Counted from the first letter of the stretch, positions 34,401 to 46,377 are shown. The stretch: DNA of 64,000 nt from Mortierella sp. BCC40632 (GCA_011634665.1 WAEK01000020.1:446001-510000), one strand, 5' to 3'. Notes: generated by a model from the letters alone, not told the origin. Numbers and translations are program-made.

Positions 34401-36156
34401 TAGTGTACCAGGACCACAGCATCCTCTGGGGTATCCAAAATTGCGCCCTAGACCTGTGCTTCAGTAAGAAAGAGTCAGTAGAGAGAGGTGGCCTGGTACT
34501 GAAGCGAGTCTCCGGTGAAGAGGGAGGGGAGACTCAGTTTAGCTACAGGTCCAGTCCTCAGCAAACACTCAACTCAAGGACTTATGCACCAAGTCCCTGG
34601 TCGGTCGGACTCTCCTCGATACAATCCCGAGATGCTGATGTCGGCTTCTGACACACCGGCGAGGCACGGCCGAAGAGTCAGCCCTTTAGTTGAGCCGATA
34701 GCTGGAAGTGTGCCAAACGAAAAGAGGAAAAAAACCATAATAAAAACACCAACTCAACACCCCGACTATCTAAGACCCACAGCCAAGAAAGTGTAACAGA
34801 ACCTGCCTGTTGAAGCTGGTCAGAGGTAATCCTCCAACTAACCACGCCAGGCAGAAGAGAACAAGGGCTCCTGCCACTACTACCACCACTACCATCACCA
34901 TCACCTTCACCCACCGTCTCCTCTTTCTCCCTCCTCCACCACCTCTTCTCCACCCACTTCTCTCCCTTCTTTTCCAACAAAGTGGAAAAGATATAACAGA
35001 ACCCATTTTGTGCAGCCAACCGTTGAAACCAACAGCGATGCTGCGATGAATGGAAAAGGAACAAGACAAAAAAATAAATAAATAAAAGCTATCTAAAGCC
35101 TGCATACAGAGAATCTATAAGCAGAGAGTGAAGTGGCCCAAGGGAATCGAGTATTTAAAACATACTACCCCTACCCCTACCACCTCTTATTCCTCTCTCC
35201 CACTTCCACCTCTTCTTTCTGTTCCTGCTCATACTCCTGCTCTTGTTCCTATTCTTCTTCTTGTTCCTGGTCCTGGTCCTGGTCCTGGTCCTGGTCCTAT
35301 TCTTCTTCCTGTTCCTGTTCCTGTTCCTGTTCCTCTTCCACTACCCACGCCACCCACCTATCCCACCTCCCATCCCCTTCTCCCACTCACCTCACCTCAA
35401 AACAAAAGTGGGGCCCAATGACCCCGGCTGTGGAAAAGAACAATAAAATAAAACTATACTAAAATGGCACACTTACCAAAAGACTCCGGAGAGCCTCCAG
35501 GGATCAATGGAATCCCTGACCACCGACCGCTGACTCTCGGCCGCCTCAGCCGTTGTGCCATAGCCCACCTTTGGGGCCACCGCCAACAGCTCCCCTAGGA
35601 CTGCCGAGGAGAAGCCACGGAGGGTCCAAAAGAACCCCCCTCGGCCTCCCAGAAACAAGGCGCTGCCTCAAGTTAAGATGTCTGCTGAAGACATCCACTG
35701 CAGCCGCCCTGAGTCCCACCACACCCACCTCCACCATCAACTCCTCCAGCCACCAGCCTCACACCTTCTACTCTCTCCGTGACTCTACTTACCTCAACAC
35801 TCTATAGTGGCCGTCGGGCTCCTGCCGAAGCTGGAGACAAAGTTATGGCCAACAGAAGATGCAAGAGATTCGAGTCGTGGATAGGAGTCCAGAGTGAAAC
35901 CAGGAGAAGGAGACAATGAGAGGAAGAGAAATTAGGTGGGAATAGAAGTGAAAGATGAAGGCGGAGAAAATTGAGGAGTGGTGAGTAGACAATGGTAGGG
36001 AGAAAGCGAGTGAGAGAAAAGGGGAGAAGAAAAAGAAGAAGGGAAAAGACAGAAGAAGAAATGTGAGGAAGGAATGGAGATGGGAAATGAAAGCGGAGGA
36101 AATTGAAAAGAGGTGGGCAAGATGTGAAAGGGCAAAAGAAAGAAATAGAAGTAGGG

Positions 36157-36187
<31 letters not shown>

Positions 36188-36325
36188 TCCAGGAAGCGTT
36201 AGACAAGCATGTTATCCATATCATTGACCTTGATCGAGAAAAAATAAAATAATAAAAAAAGACAACTTACCAGGTCTAGATGTCTATCGGTCTAGACATC
36301 TATCGTCTATCCTCTATTAGTCTAT
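34401..36325. other. Low-complexity region with isolated splice-like signals
   Basis: The region has a Pro/Ser-coding pyrimidine stretch (35160-35400, with repeated CCTGGT and CTGTTC units) and a purine-rich block (35900-36190). On the minus strand, three strong donor-like GTAAGT sites lie at 35471-35476, near 35789-35794 and at 36265-36270. This suggests a minus-strand transcript with small exons, but no protein family could be read, so no gene is called. Confidence 0.35.
36277..36302. repeat. Short perfect inverted repeat
   Basis: TAGATGTCTA, a six-base spacer TCGGTC, then TAGACATCTA form a perfect 10-bp stem. It lies seven bases beyond a minus-strand GTAAGT donor-like site and inside a run of TCTATCGTCTA-like repeats. 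Confidence 0.7.
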
Positions 36326-37471
36326 TCAGCCGCGCCATAGGCTGTAAAGGCGCCAGGCCATCTCTAGGCCCATGGACGCGGCGAAGCTGAGGATGGCACT
36401 GGGTCTAAGAATCCCTAGTGCCATCCTCGAGGAGGCATGGAGATCGAAGAACCCCTCGCCCTGCGGGGATCCTTCAACTTCCATGTCCTCCTCAGCAGGT
36501 TGAGGTTTCTCGGAGCCGCTGCTGCCGTCTACAGCGAGCTCCACCTCAACCTGCTCTTCGACCATGACCACGTCCTCTTCCTCTAATTCGTGGTCATGGT
36601 CGGCAAGGAGGTCGTCAACCAGGACGACCTCCTGCTCCTCGTCGACGACCTCCTCCACGTCATCGACCTCCCCATCATCGACGACCTCCTCCGTGTCGTC
36701 GATGTCCTCATCACCGATGACCTCCTCATTGTCATCAGTGTCCTCCTCCTCCTCGGTATCCACCCCCGCCACCACCTCCTCCTCGGGCTCGCTCATCTTC
36801 ACCTTCTTACCCTTGAGCGAGCCCTCGTCCTCCTCATCGTCATCGAGGGGCCGTTTGGCCCCGAGGAGGGAGGTGGTGGGACCCAGTGGTGCCACCGCAG
36901 GCAGGGCCAGCTGCACTGCGGGTGGCGCCAACTGCGCTGCAGGCAGAACCAGCTGCACTGCAGGGCGAGTCGGCCACTGGGTGGCTGCACGTCGCCGTGC
37001 CTCTAAAAATGCACGACGGACGTGGGCCGGGGGATATGGCCACCCTCGGAGACGGCCAGCCGTCTCTCGAGGGTGGCTGCGGTCGCGGGGCAACACAGCC
37101 TGGACCAGAGGCTGTGCTGCGGGTCTAGGAACCCGCGACCGCAAAAGGGCATTCCGCCGTGCCAGGACATGGGCACGACGGATGCCGGGGGGTGGATACG
37201 GCTGTCCCCGAGGACGGCATGGGGTTACTCGGGGACAGCGCTGACTGAGGGGCAGCACAGCCTGGACCGGAACCGGAACTGGAGCCGGAACCGGGGGCTG
37301 GGCTGCTGGGCGGGGGACCCTCAGCCTGAGGAGATCGCGCCGCCGGGCCTCTAAGTGGCCACGACGGACGCTCGACGGCGGGTATGGCTGTCCCCGAGGA
37401 CAGCGCCGGGTCGCTCGGGGACCCGCCGACGAAGTGAGGAGGAGAGAGGAGAGGGAGACGCTGGGCAGCAC
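36326..37471 (-). CDS. Low-complexity protein: Pro/Arg tandem repeats plus acidic tail (hypothetical)
   Basis: An open frame of 381 codons in markedly GC-rich DNA; the first codon is not certain, and the frame may be an internal exon. The N-terminal half carries three tandem units with the pattern RGxPYPPxxVRRxxxxARR (CPRGQPYPPSSVRRGHLEAR, RPRGQPYPPPGIRRAHVLAR, RLRGWPYPPAHVRRAFLEAR), each followed by VPRPAAQP-like or related spacers. A short Leu/Ala/Pro stretch leads to a basic, nuclear-signal-like KRPLDDDEEDEGSLKGKKVK. About 110 residues dominated by Glu, Asp and Val follow (DNEEVIGDEDIDDTEEVVDD), then a short hydrophobic end. I do not recognise a family. It could be a lineage-specific nuclear protein or part of a mobile element. 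An accidental frame in GC-rich DNA is less likely, given the ordered peptide repeats. Confidence 0.4.
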   Translation of the reverse strand: MLPSVSLSSLLLTSSAGPRATRRCPRGQPYPPSSVRRGHLEARRRDLLRLRVPRPAAQPPVPAPVPVPVQAVLPLSQRCPRVTPCRPRGQPYPPPGIRRAHVLARRNALLRSRVPRPAAQPLVQAVLPRDRSHPRETAGRLRGWPYPPAHVRRAFLEARRRAATQWPTRPAVQLVLPAAQLAPPAVQLALPAVAPLGPTTSLLGAKRPLDDDEEDEGSLKGKKVKMSEPEEEVVAGVDTEEEEDTDDNEEVIGDEDIDDTEEVVDDGEVDDVEEVVDEEQEVVLVDDLLADHDHELEEEDVVMVEEQVEVELAVDGSSGSEKPQPAEEDMEVEGSPQGEGFFDLHASSRMALGILRPSAILSFAASMGLEMAWRLYSLWRG

Positions 37472-37637
37472 TGGTGGTGGCGGCTGCGCCAGCGTGCGGG
37501 GAGCGGCACCGCGGTGGGGGGAGAGGAAACCGCGGGGGGGAAGGGGAAGAAGGGGGGGAAGGGGGGGAAGACAGGGGGGAGGAAGAGGAAAGAGGAAAGG
37601 GAGAGGAGGAGGATGAGGAGGAAGAGGGAAGGAAAGG

Positions 37638-37735
37638 GATGATGATGATGATGATGATGAGGAGGTGGGGGATGGAAAAGGAAAGGAATGAACGGAGGAT
37701 GATGAAAATGAACGGATGATGATGATGATGATGAG
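37638..37735. repeat. (GAT)n-type trinucleotide tracts
   Basis: Two GATGATGATGATGAT runs (about 37638-37660 and 37716-37732) lie inside a purine-rich block (37430-37960) that separates two low-complexity frames. Such tracts mutate by slippage. Confidence 0.75.
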
Positions 37736-37955
37736 GGGGGATGAAAAGATGGGAAGGAGGTGGGGGAGGAGATTTATGATGACGATGGAGATGGAGATGA
37801 CGACAAGGAATGATGGGGAAGTCGAAGAGGGGAGTTGAAGGGAGGAAGGGGGGGAGACGGAGACGAGGCGGAGGAAGGAGGGAGTGGAGGAGACGGGGAG
37901 GAGGAAGGGGGAGGAGGAGCGGATGAGGATGAGGAGGATGAGGAGGGCGGTGGCG

Positions 37956-38644
37956 CTAACGGCCCAGGCACGGACTGGCTCTGGGGCCGAGGAGAGCTAG
38001 GCGGAGACGATGACGAGGAGGAACAGTCGTCATCCGACTCAAATTTAAGAGAAGAAGACCCGGACGAAAAAAAATTAACGACCGGAGTGAGGAAGGCGGG
38101 GGGAGTGGGGCGGGCTGGGGTGGGACAAGGGGCGGCAACGGCAAGGTCGATGGCACTGGCTGGGGCGACGAGGGCGGCGAAGGTGACGAGGACAGCAGTG
38201 GCGACGAAGTGGTGGACGAGGACCGGGACGAGGACGGGAATGGTGCGAGCTGCAGCGCATCGAGAAGATCTTCCAGTTTCTGAGGCTGCTGTTGTTGGAG
38301 CTGCATTCGCTCAAGCAAGCTCTCGAGAGCCTGGTCTTCCTGCCGCTGCTTGCGTTGCAGCTGTTGCTGTTGTCGCTGTTGTCGTTGCTGTTGTTGCTGT
38401 TGCTGTTTCTGCTGCTGCTGCTGCTCCTTCTCCTGCTGCTGCTCCTGTTGCTGCTGTTGTCGCTGCTCTTGCCGTTCCTGAAGTTCTTGCTGATGCTGCT
38501 GTCTCAGGAGCATGAGTTTGCTTCTGGGAGCGGCCTATAGAAGGACGAGTAGAGAAAATATTAGAATGCTGACATCTTGTCAAAAGGAACTCCAAAAGGT
38601 AAAGACAGTGCAAGGACATCGAGTAGTAGACCATTTACCTTCAT
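37956..38644 (-). CDS. Gln-rich hypothetical protein with a six-base first exon
   Basis: Tentative model: complement(join(37956..38534, 38639..38644)), 194 aa. The first exon would encode only Met-Lys. A GTAAAT donor, a TTCTAAT branch-like site and a TTCTATAG acceptor join it to AAPRSKLMLLRQQHQQELQE. About 55 residues are mostly Gln (coiled-coil-like), followed by an amphipathic segment (ALESLLERMQLQQQQPQKLE, DLLDALQLAPFP) and a Ser/Pro-rich tail. The tail may be mis-assigned: another frame just downstream reads SSLKFESDDDCSSSSSSPP, so a further intron is likely and the gene may continue towards 37.5 kb. Function unknown; Gln-rich proteins of this kind are often transcription co-regulators. 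Confidence 0.35.
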
Positions 38645-38847
38645 ATTGAAATAAAGATATTTTTTTTTCTTTTTTTTTTTTTTCTTTTTCTTGTTTTTTT
38701 TTTTTTTTGAGTTTTTTTTTTTTTGTGTACAACTGTTGCTATTGCTGTTGTTGTTGTTAACTTTGCTTATAGATATGTTGCAGATAGAAGAAGGCGCAAG
38801 AAAGAAGAAAAAAATAAGAAAAAAAGAAAAAAAAAAAAAAAAAATCT

Positions 38848-38884
<37 letters not shown>

Positions 38885-40979
38885 AAAAAAAAAAAAAAAA
38901 AGAAAGAGAGAAAGCTATGGGAGTAGAGGTGGTGGAAAGAGTGGCGGCAGAAATACTGGAGCAGGCGGCGACACGAAAGAACACAAAGATAAGAAAAAGA
39001 ACAAGGACGAGAGATGGGGGCGACGGAGAGAGAGAGAGAGAGAGACAGAAGAGAGAAATGGAAGGTGGGGTGGGGGGCAGATGGCAATGACTATGGCTGT
39101 GGCTATGGTAATGACGATGGTGATGGCAATGGAATCGAGATGGTAATGGCGTGGCTGCGGGATGGAGACGTGAGAAAAGCCAAAGTGCAAGAAGCTTCCA
39201 CAGCGCCTGTGTTTATCTCTCGGTGGCTGTGACATCCTCAGGAAGAGGTCTGTGCACACCACCAAATCTTAGTATACCTGATGTACGTGAGAAGAAAGGT
39301 GTGAGTGGGGAACGAAGACTGAGGTGTGAGTGAGAGAAAGCAAGAGAACGAGATAGTGAGAGAATGAGAGTGTAAGAGTCAGGCATGAGAGTTGAAGGAC
39401 TAGAGAAGAATGAAGAGAAAATCGTTCCTCCAGGAATGCATCTGTGTCAGTGCACCGCCCTTTACTGCATTGTACTGCACCCCGTCAGAGATGGGCAAAG
39501 CACAAGTTGCACAGACCAAGAATTAACATGCATACAACTCCTGGCTTTTTGAAATTTAGAGTCGCGTAGAAAGATCGACTATCGAGAGCGCGTTCTCTCC
39601 AGTCACACACAGGAACACGGTCGTATTTATCCTTGACACTCGTCCAATGACACTACACCAACTATCTCTCGCTGCTCCACTGATTTCCATCACTTGTGAA
39701 TTTGGCCAACCTTATTGGTCTCGGCCAGTTGGGCTTGGCAGAAGAGAGTTAACGGTACTAGCCAACGAGCCACTGGAAGACCTCCTTTTAGCTTCAATCA
39801 TCCCAACAACTTCTGCAACCACCCTAGATTAGCCTACATGAAGCAAAGACTGATATAAATGGCTTCCTAGAGCACAAAAGATAGAATAGGGAACCCAATG
39901 TCTCTTCAGCCACCACGGCCTCTATTGAAGAGGTGTCACAGTCCACACCACTCTTTCTTCCTGACCCTGTCTTACCAACATCATGGCCCCCATTTTTGCA
40001 ATATCTCGCATAGAAATAGGTCGGGTCTGCGCCTAGATCACTTCTGATACAAGAGTATCAGCTCCATCTACAGATACTAACTGGAAGGCTCCTATAATCT
40101 CTCTCCAAGCGTATATCGAACAACAGGAGAGTATGAGTGACACTATGGCGTAATGTAACGGGACAGCGACCAGAGGCTCAGGTTGGTGTAGTAGCTGCGA
40201 TAACCAACAGCGCTATCCTAAATGCTGGCGCTAATAGCACCGATGACTGAGACTTGATGGATAGCCAGAGGAGCTAGGATGGTCGCCAAATCATAGATGG
40301 CAGCAACAGTTAGCAGTCCTTTGAGTTTTGATCCCAAAGGGGACATAGCTAGAGCAGATGACGCCATTGGGGGGAAGTCGACAGCGGTCTCAAACAGATT
40401 AGGAAAGCTTTCTGGTGAAGGATGGGAGTGTCAGACAATAGACGTAGAGACTATATCAAACCACCAACAAGTGTACAAAGGCGATGCCGCATACTCGGAC
40501 CATGTAAGGAAACAAACGAAAAAAAAAAAAAAAGGATAGCCTCATTTTTAAAAATGAATGATAAAGACAACAGAAAGTGGATTTTCCAGTCGTAATGAGA
40601 AGGCTCGAGACGTCTGAAGATAGGCAACCAAAGTGCTGTAGATAGGCAGAGTCTCATCTACCCAATGGCAGAGTGTCAGGACCTTCAGAAAAAACCCAGT
40701 TAGTCTCTTAGTACTCCTTCCCTTGCTATATGCTACAAGTATTCCACCTCTCGTAACTCCACCCTACTAAAAACGGATCCACTCCTTGAGCTGTGCAACC
40801 TGGGCCCGAGCTGACTAACGGAGGTCTCAGAAATAAGAGCAGAGGTGACCAGAGCAGAGGTGACCAGAGCAGAGATATGCATTCTCTTTCCCGATTACTC
40901 GTTACCTTCTATCTATTAGAGAAAGGAAGATGAGATCAGGGAAACACTTGCTGCTACACGCTCTCTTTCAGCCGTTACA

Positions 40980-41054
<75 letters not shown>

Positions 41055-42664
41055 TTTCTTGCCACTAAAAAAATGACAAGAGTACTTTTCTAACTGGAAT
41101 GGTATTTTGAACCTCTCTCCTGCGAATAAACCCCATTGAATTTGCTGAGCTTCAATGACTGTACAACAAGGCCATCTGGTGCTGTCCTGACTGATATAGC
41201 ATTCATGGCCATGGTGTACGCTCTGAGTATTTTCCATCCTCATTTGTCTAATATTTTTTCCGCTGAATCCAATAGGCAGTTCCATGAACGCTTTGGACCT
41301 ACTGTTCTTTTCTGTATTCCATATCAACACAAACACACACTTTATGGACTTCTACTGTGATTCAAGAGAAATGCTACATCCTTTGTTCTCATTTTTTCTT
41401 CCTTTCCTCTAATTGTCCAGGGGGAAAGAGATCCATTAACACGCTCTATTTCCTTTGTATTTACTTGGAGTATCTAGTCAAATTCATAGCCTCCTTTACT
41501 GAGCCAGCAACCCCTGCCTAATTTGGGGGATGGTATTTGCGGTGTCACTTGATATTGAAGAGGGGGGAGGGGCAGTCTACACCCTCCTCTCTTTATGTTT
41601 CAAGTAATCAAACAAATAGCTCTAACAGAACGGAGGACCCTTTTTTTTTTTTTTTTACCAGCCTCATTGCACAACACGCGTTAGTTATTGGAGGGTGCAC
41701 CTTTTATTCCTTTTCTTCCTTTCTTTCTTTCTTTCTTTCTTTCGTTTTTTTTTTCTCATTGTCATATATCCCACTTATATGGCTAATCAATCTAGTATTA
41801 CACAAAGAACGCCGACACCAAAGGGGGCGCTCAAGCAGGCTACCAAAAGTAAAAAAAAAATTGAACTTAAAAGTCCGAGTCTTTGAACGAGGGAGGGGGG
41901 GGGGTGTCTAATGAAATAACACAGGTTTGGAAAGTGAGTAGGCAAAGCTTCATCAATTATCCCAATATCAACAAATCGTTGACTTTTTGAGAGGGAGCAG
42001 CAGTCAAGATAGGGGGGTTTTTTTTTTTTTTTTTTTTTTTTTTAAGAAAGACTTGGTATAAGATACAAAAGACGAATAGATGTAGTTCTCTGACGATACA
42101 TTACGATACGTCTACTATGGCCTCAAAGGAAGCTCGTGGATGAAACGAGTTGTCTGTGTCTGTGTGTGCGCGTGTTGCCCTTGGAGAGTCATTGGAGATA
42201 GACAAGATATTGCTTCTTTTTTGTGTGACAGCAACCATTTATACCCCCATCCCTTCTTCCAGCAATGCCATTAAATTGAGATATATATATTTTCATTTTT
42301 TTTTTCACGTTCAATTGGAACAAGCCAAGAGGAGAGTAAAAAAAAAAAAAAAAAGAGAGAGAGAGAGATAGAGGGCATTTTTAAGGACAATGGCTATTTT
42401 ACAGTTCTGCAGTAATCATGATGCAGCAAAGAAGGCGAATATAAAAATACAAGAGAATGGGTTGGGATGGGGAGGGAAAGACAAAAGGAAGGGAGCGGAA
42501 AAAAAAGAAAAAGAAAAAAGAAGGATCACAAGCGAGAGAGATCTCTATCATATGAAGACAGGAATATAAAGAAGGGCGGAAAGGAGAGAAGGGGGCGTGT
42601 AGAGTGATTCTACTTCTCTAACAAACACCAGTTCCCCCCTCCTCATCCGAGTGCTGACATGAAC
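38645..42664. other. Repeat-rich intergenic region
   Basis: Four kilobases without a recognisable gene. Contents: poly(T)/poly(A) runs at 38658-38890 with a (GA)n tract (about 38849-38880), a short 15-base tandem repeat (AGAGCAGAGGTGACC, two to three copies, about 40835-40875), a (CT)n tract at 40982-41051, a TTTC tract near 41717-41743, and T/A runs near 42017-42043 and 42338-42354. The stretch 39.9-40.9 kb has ordinary base composition and might be an old element relic, but no protein motif is left. Confidence 0.4.
40982..41051. repeat. (CT)n microsatellite, about 35 units
   Basis: An uninterrupted CT dinucleotide tract in the gene-poor region. Confidence 0.9.
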
Positions 42665-44021
42665 TTAGATGGTGGAGACAGGGCTAGGAGCTACTGTCTG
42701 ACTATCGTTCATGATGACACCTCCAGGATAGGTCTCCATGTCCTTGGGCCAATGTGAAGGAGGTCCCGCAACACGATCCTGGTAAATTTGTACAGCCTTA
42801 ATGACCAAGACTAGGTTGACGATGACAATAACTGCAATCTTTAGAATACGCAATCTGTGATATGGCAAGAGTGAGAAAGAAGTGGAAAAGAGAGAAACGA
42901 GAAAAAAAGGAGTGGTTAGGATGGATACGTTTTTTTTTCGTCAACATGAAAGGGAAGCTTGGCCACTCTAAAAAGTCGCTCCGATCTTTACCTGTTATGG
43001 CCACGGGTACGAGATTTCTCCGACTTGATATTTCGCATGTTTTTGAAAAAGTCCACGATTGCACGGAGAGGCGAAGACTGAGGTGTATTACAGCAACGAC
43101 ATGCTGCCGCAGCACCGTGCTGCGAATGGGCGTCAAGAGGATCAAACACATGGACCTGGACAGTATCCATACCGGTTTCCATGCCATCGTCCATGCAATG
43201 GTGAGCGGACATGAATTCCTTTTGAGAGAGTACGCCAGAGCGATAGTCAACGGCACAGTCATTCCAGTGAGGCTTGTTCTCAGTAAAAGTGATCTCGTGA
43301 GCTCGGAGGTCAATGCCATCGCACCACCGGACAATGCGGGCGATTGAAGCATTGAGCTGCAATGGGACAAAGGCTACCCGATCATGCTCTCGAAGGGAGG
43401 AGGTTGACTGTTGATAGGCCTCCTTCTCATTGTCTGAGGACAAGGCAAGCGTGTCATAGACACGGTACTTATCGCGATGGCTCTCCAAACCAAAGTATTG
43501 TTGCTCCATAGCAATCTCGACTGAGGAAATGTAAATTGACCACATCCCATAGGTGATGAAAATGGCGAGGACAACATCGACGGTGTAGTGCAGTCTCGTA
43601 GCGACCACAAAGTACAGTCCAACGCTAATGTAGGCATAGGCAAAGTAAGTGACCCACTTGTACTTGCAGTACAGCCTCCACTGGATAGCAGCCGAGACCC
43701 TAGAGTGATAAGAGAATGTGCGCATATCGAAAGGAGTGGGCGGTTAGTCAGTGTTGATTCTAGGTAGTTGAATGGGATGCCCCTGGAAGGTGTGCGACTC
43801 ACGCGCGCCTACGCGGGGCCCGTGGACTATTTGGCTGCGCGTCTTGGCCATTGAAGGCCTTGTATTCGTTGGAGATGTGCATGTGTGGCGATAGGGGAAC
43901 CTCCTATTCCAGCTCTGCATGCGCATGCTCCGACCACAGGTAATTGAGCCTTGTTGGACATTTTTCTTTTGTCAGTGTCAAGGTTACACACTTGTTGCTC
44001 TGCTCTCTCTTTCTCTCTCTC

Positions 44022-44055
<34 letters not shown>

Positions 44056-44470
44056 CTTGTGCTCGCCACAATCACAATAATAGTCGTTAGAGGAGAATGT
44101 CCAGCTGTCCACAGGTCCAGAACAAAGCGAGGACCGCTGGCTGACACAACCCAAAAGAACAAACTTTTTCTCCATTCCTTTCTTTTGCCTTGATCATCAC
44201 AAGACATTATTGCTTTGTCATGAGCCGCTGGTCCAGCCAGGATATGAGGTCAATGTCATCACCAAATCCTGGATAGAGAGATGGTTCTCCTCCCTCTAGT
44301 GTTCTCTCGTAATACATTGCTTCTGTATGTGTCGGGCATATTGAGATTACCCCATCTATGCAGCTCTGGCTGCAACGATTGGTATTTTGTAGGTATAGCC
44401 CATCACCCATCAATTGGCTGTACATTTCTACGCCCAAAAGGCTGTTTGCCTTATGGTTCATTGGCTGGGC

Positions 44471-44518
<48 letters not shown>

Positions 44519-46171
44519 AAGCTGTACACAGCACCGACATCACTACACTGGCTGGGGCTGTTGCCTATTTTTTTTTCTTTTTCTGAGATACTTTTTCCCC
44601 TTTTCTTGACTGCGTAGGCGTGATATGTGTTTCTTCTGCCAAGAACAACGTGTGCTGTCGTTGATGGGAGTATCCAGAAATCAACAACTCCGCCTCTCCT
44701 TCTGTTCCCACCTCCCACACTCACACACTCACACCAGCGGCGCCCAGGTCTTGGAGCCTCTCCTCCAAACCCTCTTTCTAATGTTAATTCTGCCCCGCTC
44801 CTACTCTATATAGTGATTATGCCTCACGAGGTACCAGACTCTCCACACAGCCTGCAGTTGCATTAATTGCCAAGACTGATTGCTCTTCTCCGAGGCCAGT
44901 CAGCTCATCGATGACGAGAGACAAACTGAGATAGAGTAATAGAATGAGAGACGGATGGAGAAAGGAGGAGGGGTTGGGGAGTTAGGCAGGTAGGGGGTTG
45001 GGGAGGAGGAGGAAGTAATATCGAACAAACAACCGAGGAAAAAGGGGGTGGACTGGGAAAAGGAGTGTGTGTGTGTGTGTGATAAAGAGAGAGAAAATGA
45101 AGAGGGGAGAAGAGAAGCACTGTGGATGAAGGCAATTGAAAGACCGAGGGAGAGAGAATGAGAGCGGAAGAAAGTGTGGCATAATTCTCTCATGAGACTC
45201 GTTCCATCTCTTCTTTTCCTTTTCCCCCCTGAACTGTGTCGACCTTCAATATGTAACCACGCGCCATTTTCTCCCCAAAATGAACACATTCCTAGCCGTT
45301 TTTTTTTTTTTTTTTTTTATCTCTCTTGATAATTCAAAGTAGACAGAGAGAGAAAGAGAGAGGGCTTTTGCTGGTGCAGTAAGCAACCGCCAAGGAGTTG
45401 GACTTACATAAAGATAGAGTGGCCGGAAAAGATATCGTCCGTACAGGCCTCCACTGTGCCAGGGATCATTTGGAGTGCAATAATAAACATCTCCCAGAAT
45501 CCCGTCTTGAGCGAGGGCGTACAGTCTTCCTTGGGAGTGGGCAGTGTTGTCACCGAGATTGTGAGCGCCCTGTAGGCACTGAGTGAACCAATCACCCAAA
45601 GGGCACGCCGGATTACAATCGCGCGTGTCGTCCAGTCAGGGCAGAGAAGACCAATCCCAATAACCGTAAAGAGAACAGAGGTCATGACAAAGGTGTTGGC
45701 AGGCCCGATGTCTGCCTGGGCTGGGATGATATCAAAACCACGGTCGCTCAACAGAATGTTCGTGTAGTTGGTCTCGACCCAGCGATGGTCCGAGAGTTGG
45801 TTACAAAAGGCCATTCCTATACAGACGACCGTAAAGTAGATAAAGGCAAGCACTAGTCGGCCCAACTCCGAGTCAAGGAAGCCCCTCTGTGTGGTTCGGC
45901 GACGGCACTGTGATGGTGTAGAGTACCGGTGTTGAGGTTTGCTGCAGTGAGGTGAGACGGATGGCAGGGCCATTGAGGAAGAGGAGCGAGGAGAGGCCGA
46001 GGCGGAAGACGAGGAGGGGGAAGAAGAGTCGAAAAGGGTACTACCGCTGTTGTGGCGGTAGTGACGGGTGGAGGTATAGCTCGAGGGTGAAGGCGAGATG
46101 TCAATCTCCATGTCGATGGAGTCGCGTGAGGCAGCGGCTAGCAGTGCCGAGTCGATGGAGTGGACGTTCAT
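42665..46171 (-). CDS. Sphingomyelin-synthase-like phosphotransferase (PAP2-C domain)
   Basis: Model: complement(join(42665..42854, 42992..43699, 45408..46171)), 553 aa, with phases consistent. Family enzymes move a phospho-head group between a glycerophospholipid and ceramide in Golgi or plasma membranes. A Ser-rich cytosolic N-terminus (about 100 aa) precedes membrane helices with LVLAFIYFTVVCIGMAF, then the family motif RALTISVTTLPTP. The catalytic pair follows: DDIFSGHS (His251) and LHYTVDVV (His292, Asp296). The spacing is close to the animal enzymes' His-His-Asp triad. After that come a 100-residue hydrophilic loop, a Cys-rich patch (CRCCNTP) and an extra C-terminal helix (ILKIAVIVIVNLVLVIKAV). 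The intron between the two catalytic motifs is 1,708 nt. Whether the product is sphingomyelin, ceramide phosphoethanolamine or another lipid cannot be told from sequence. The ATG at 46171 is the first in frame. Confidence 0.87.
44472..44516. repeat. (GA)n microsatellite in the long SMS-like intron
   Basis: About 22 GA units. The same intron also has a T26-type run near 44030-44055 and a T18-type run near 45300-45319. Confidence 0.85.
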
Positions 46172-46337
46172 GTGGAGATGATGGAAGGGCAAAGTAGATT
46201 GGTGGTGGGCCTGTGAGAGGCAGGGGGAGAGAGGGCGGGTAGGGGAGGAGGGAAGGAGAGAGAGAGAGAGGGAAGGAGGGAGGAGGGAGAAAGGAGAGAA
46301 GGCAGGAGCTGATCCTCAGAGACTGGAATGGTGGAGG

Positions 46338-46377
<40 letters not shown>

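Noticed and set aside
35133..35462. Ser/Cys- and Pro-rich frames that resemble secreted repeat proteins
   Set aside because: They arise in all three frames from a CCTGGT/CTGTTC simple repeat.
38757..39265. Several Leu/Ser/Phe-rich minus-strand frames and Lys/Glu-rich plus-strand frames
   Set aside because: They are translations of GA, A and T simple repeats.
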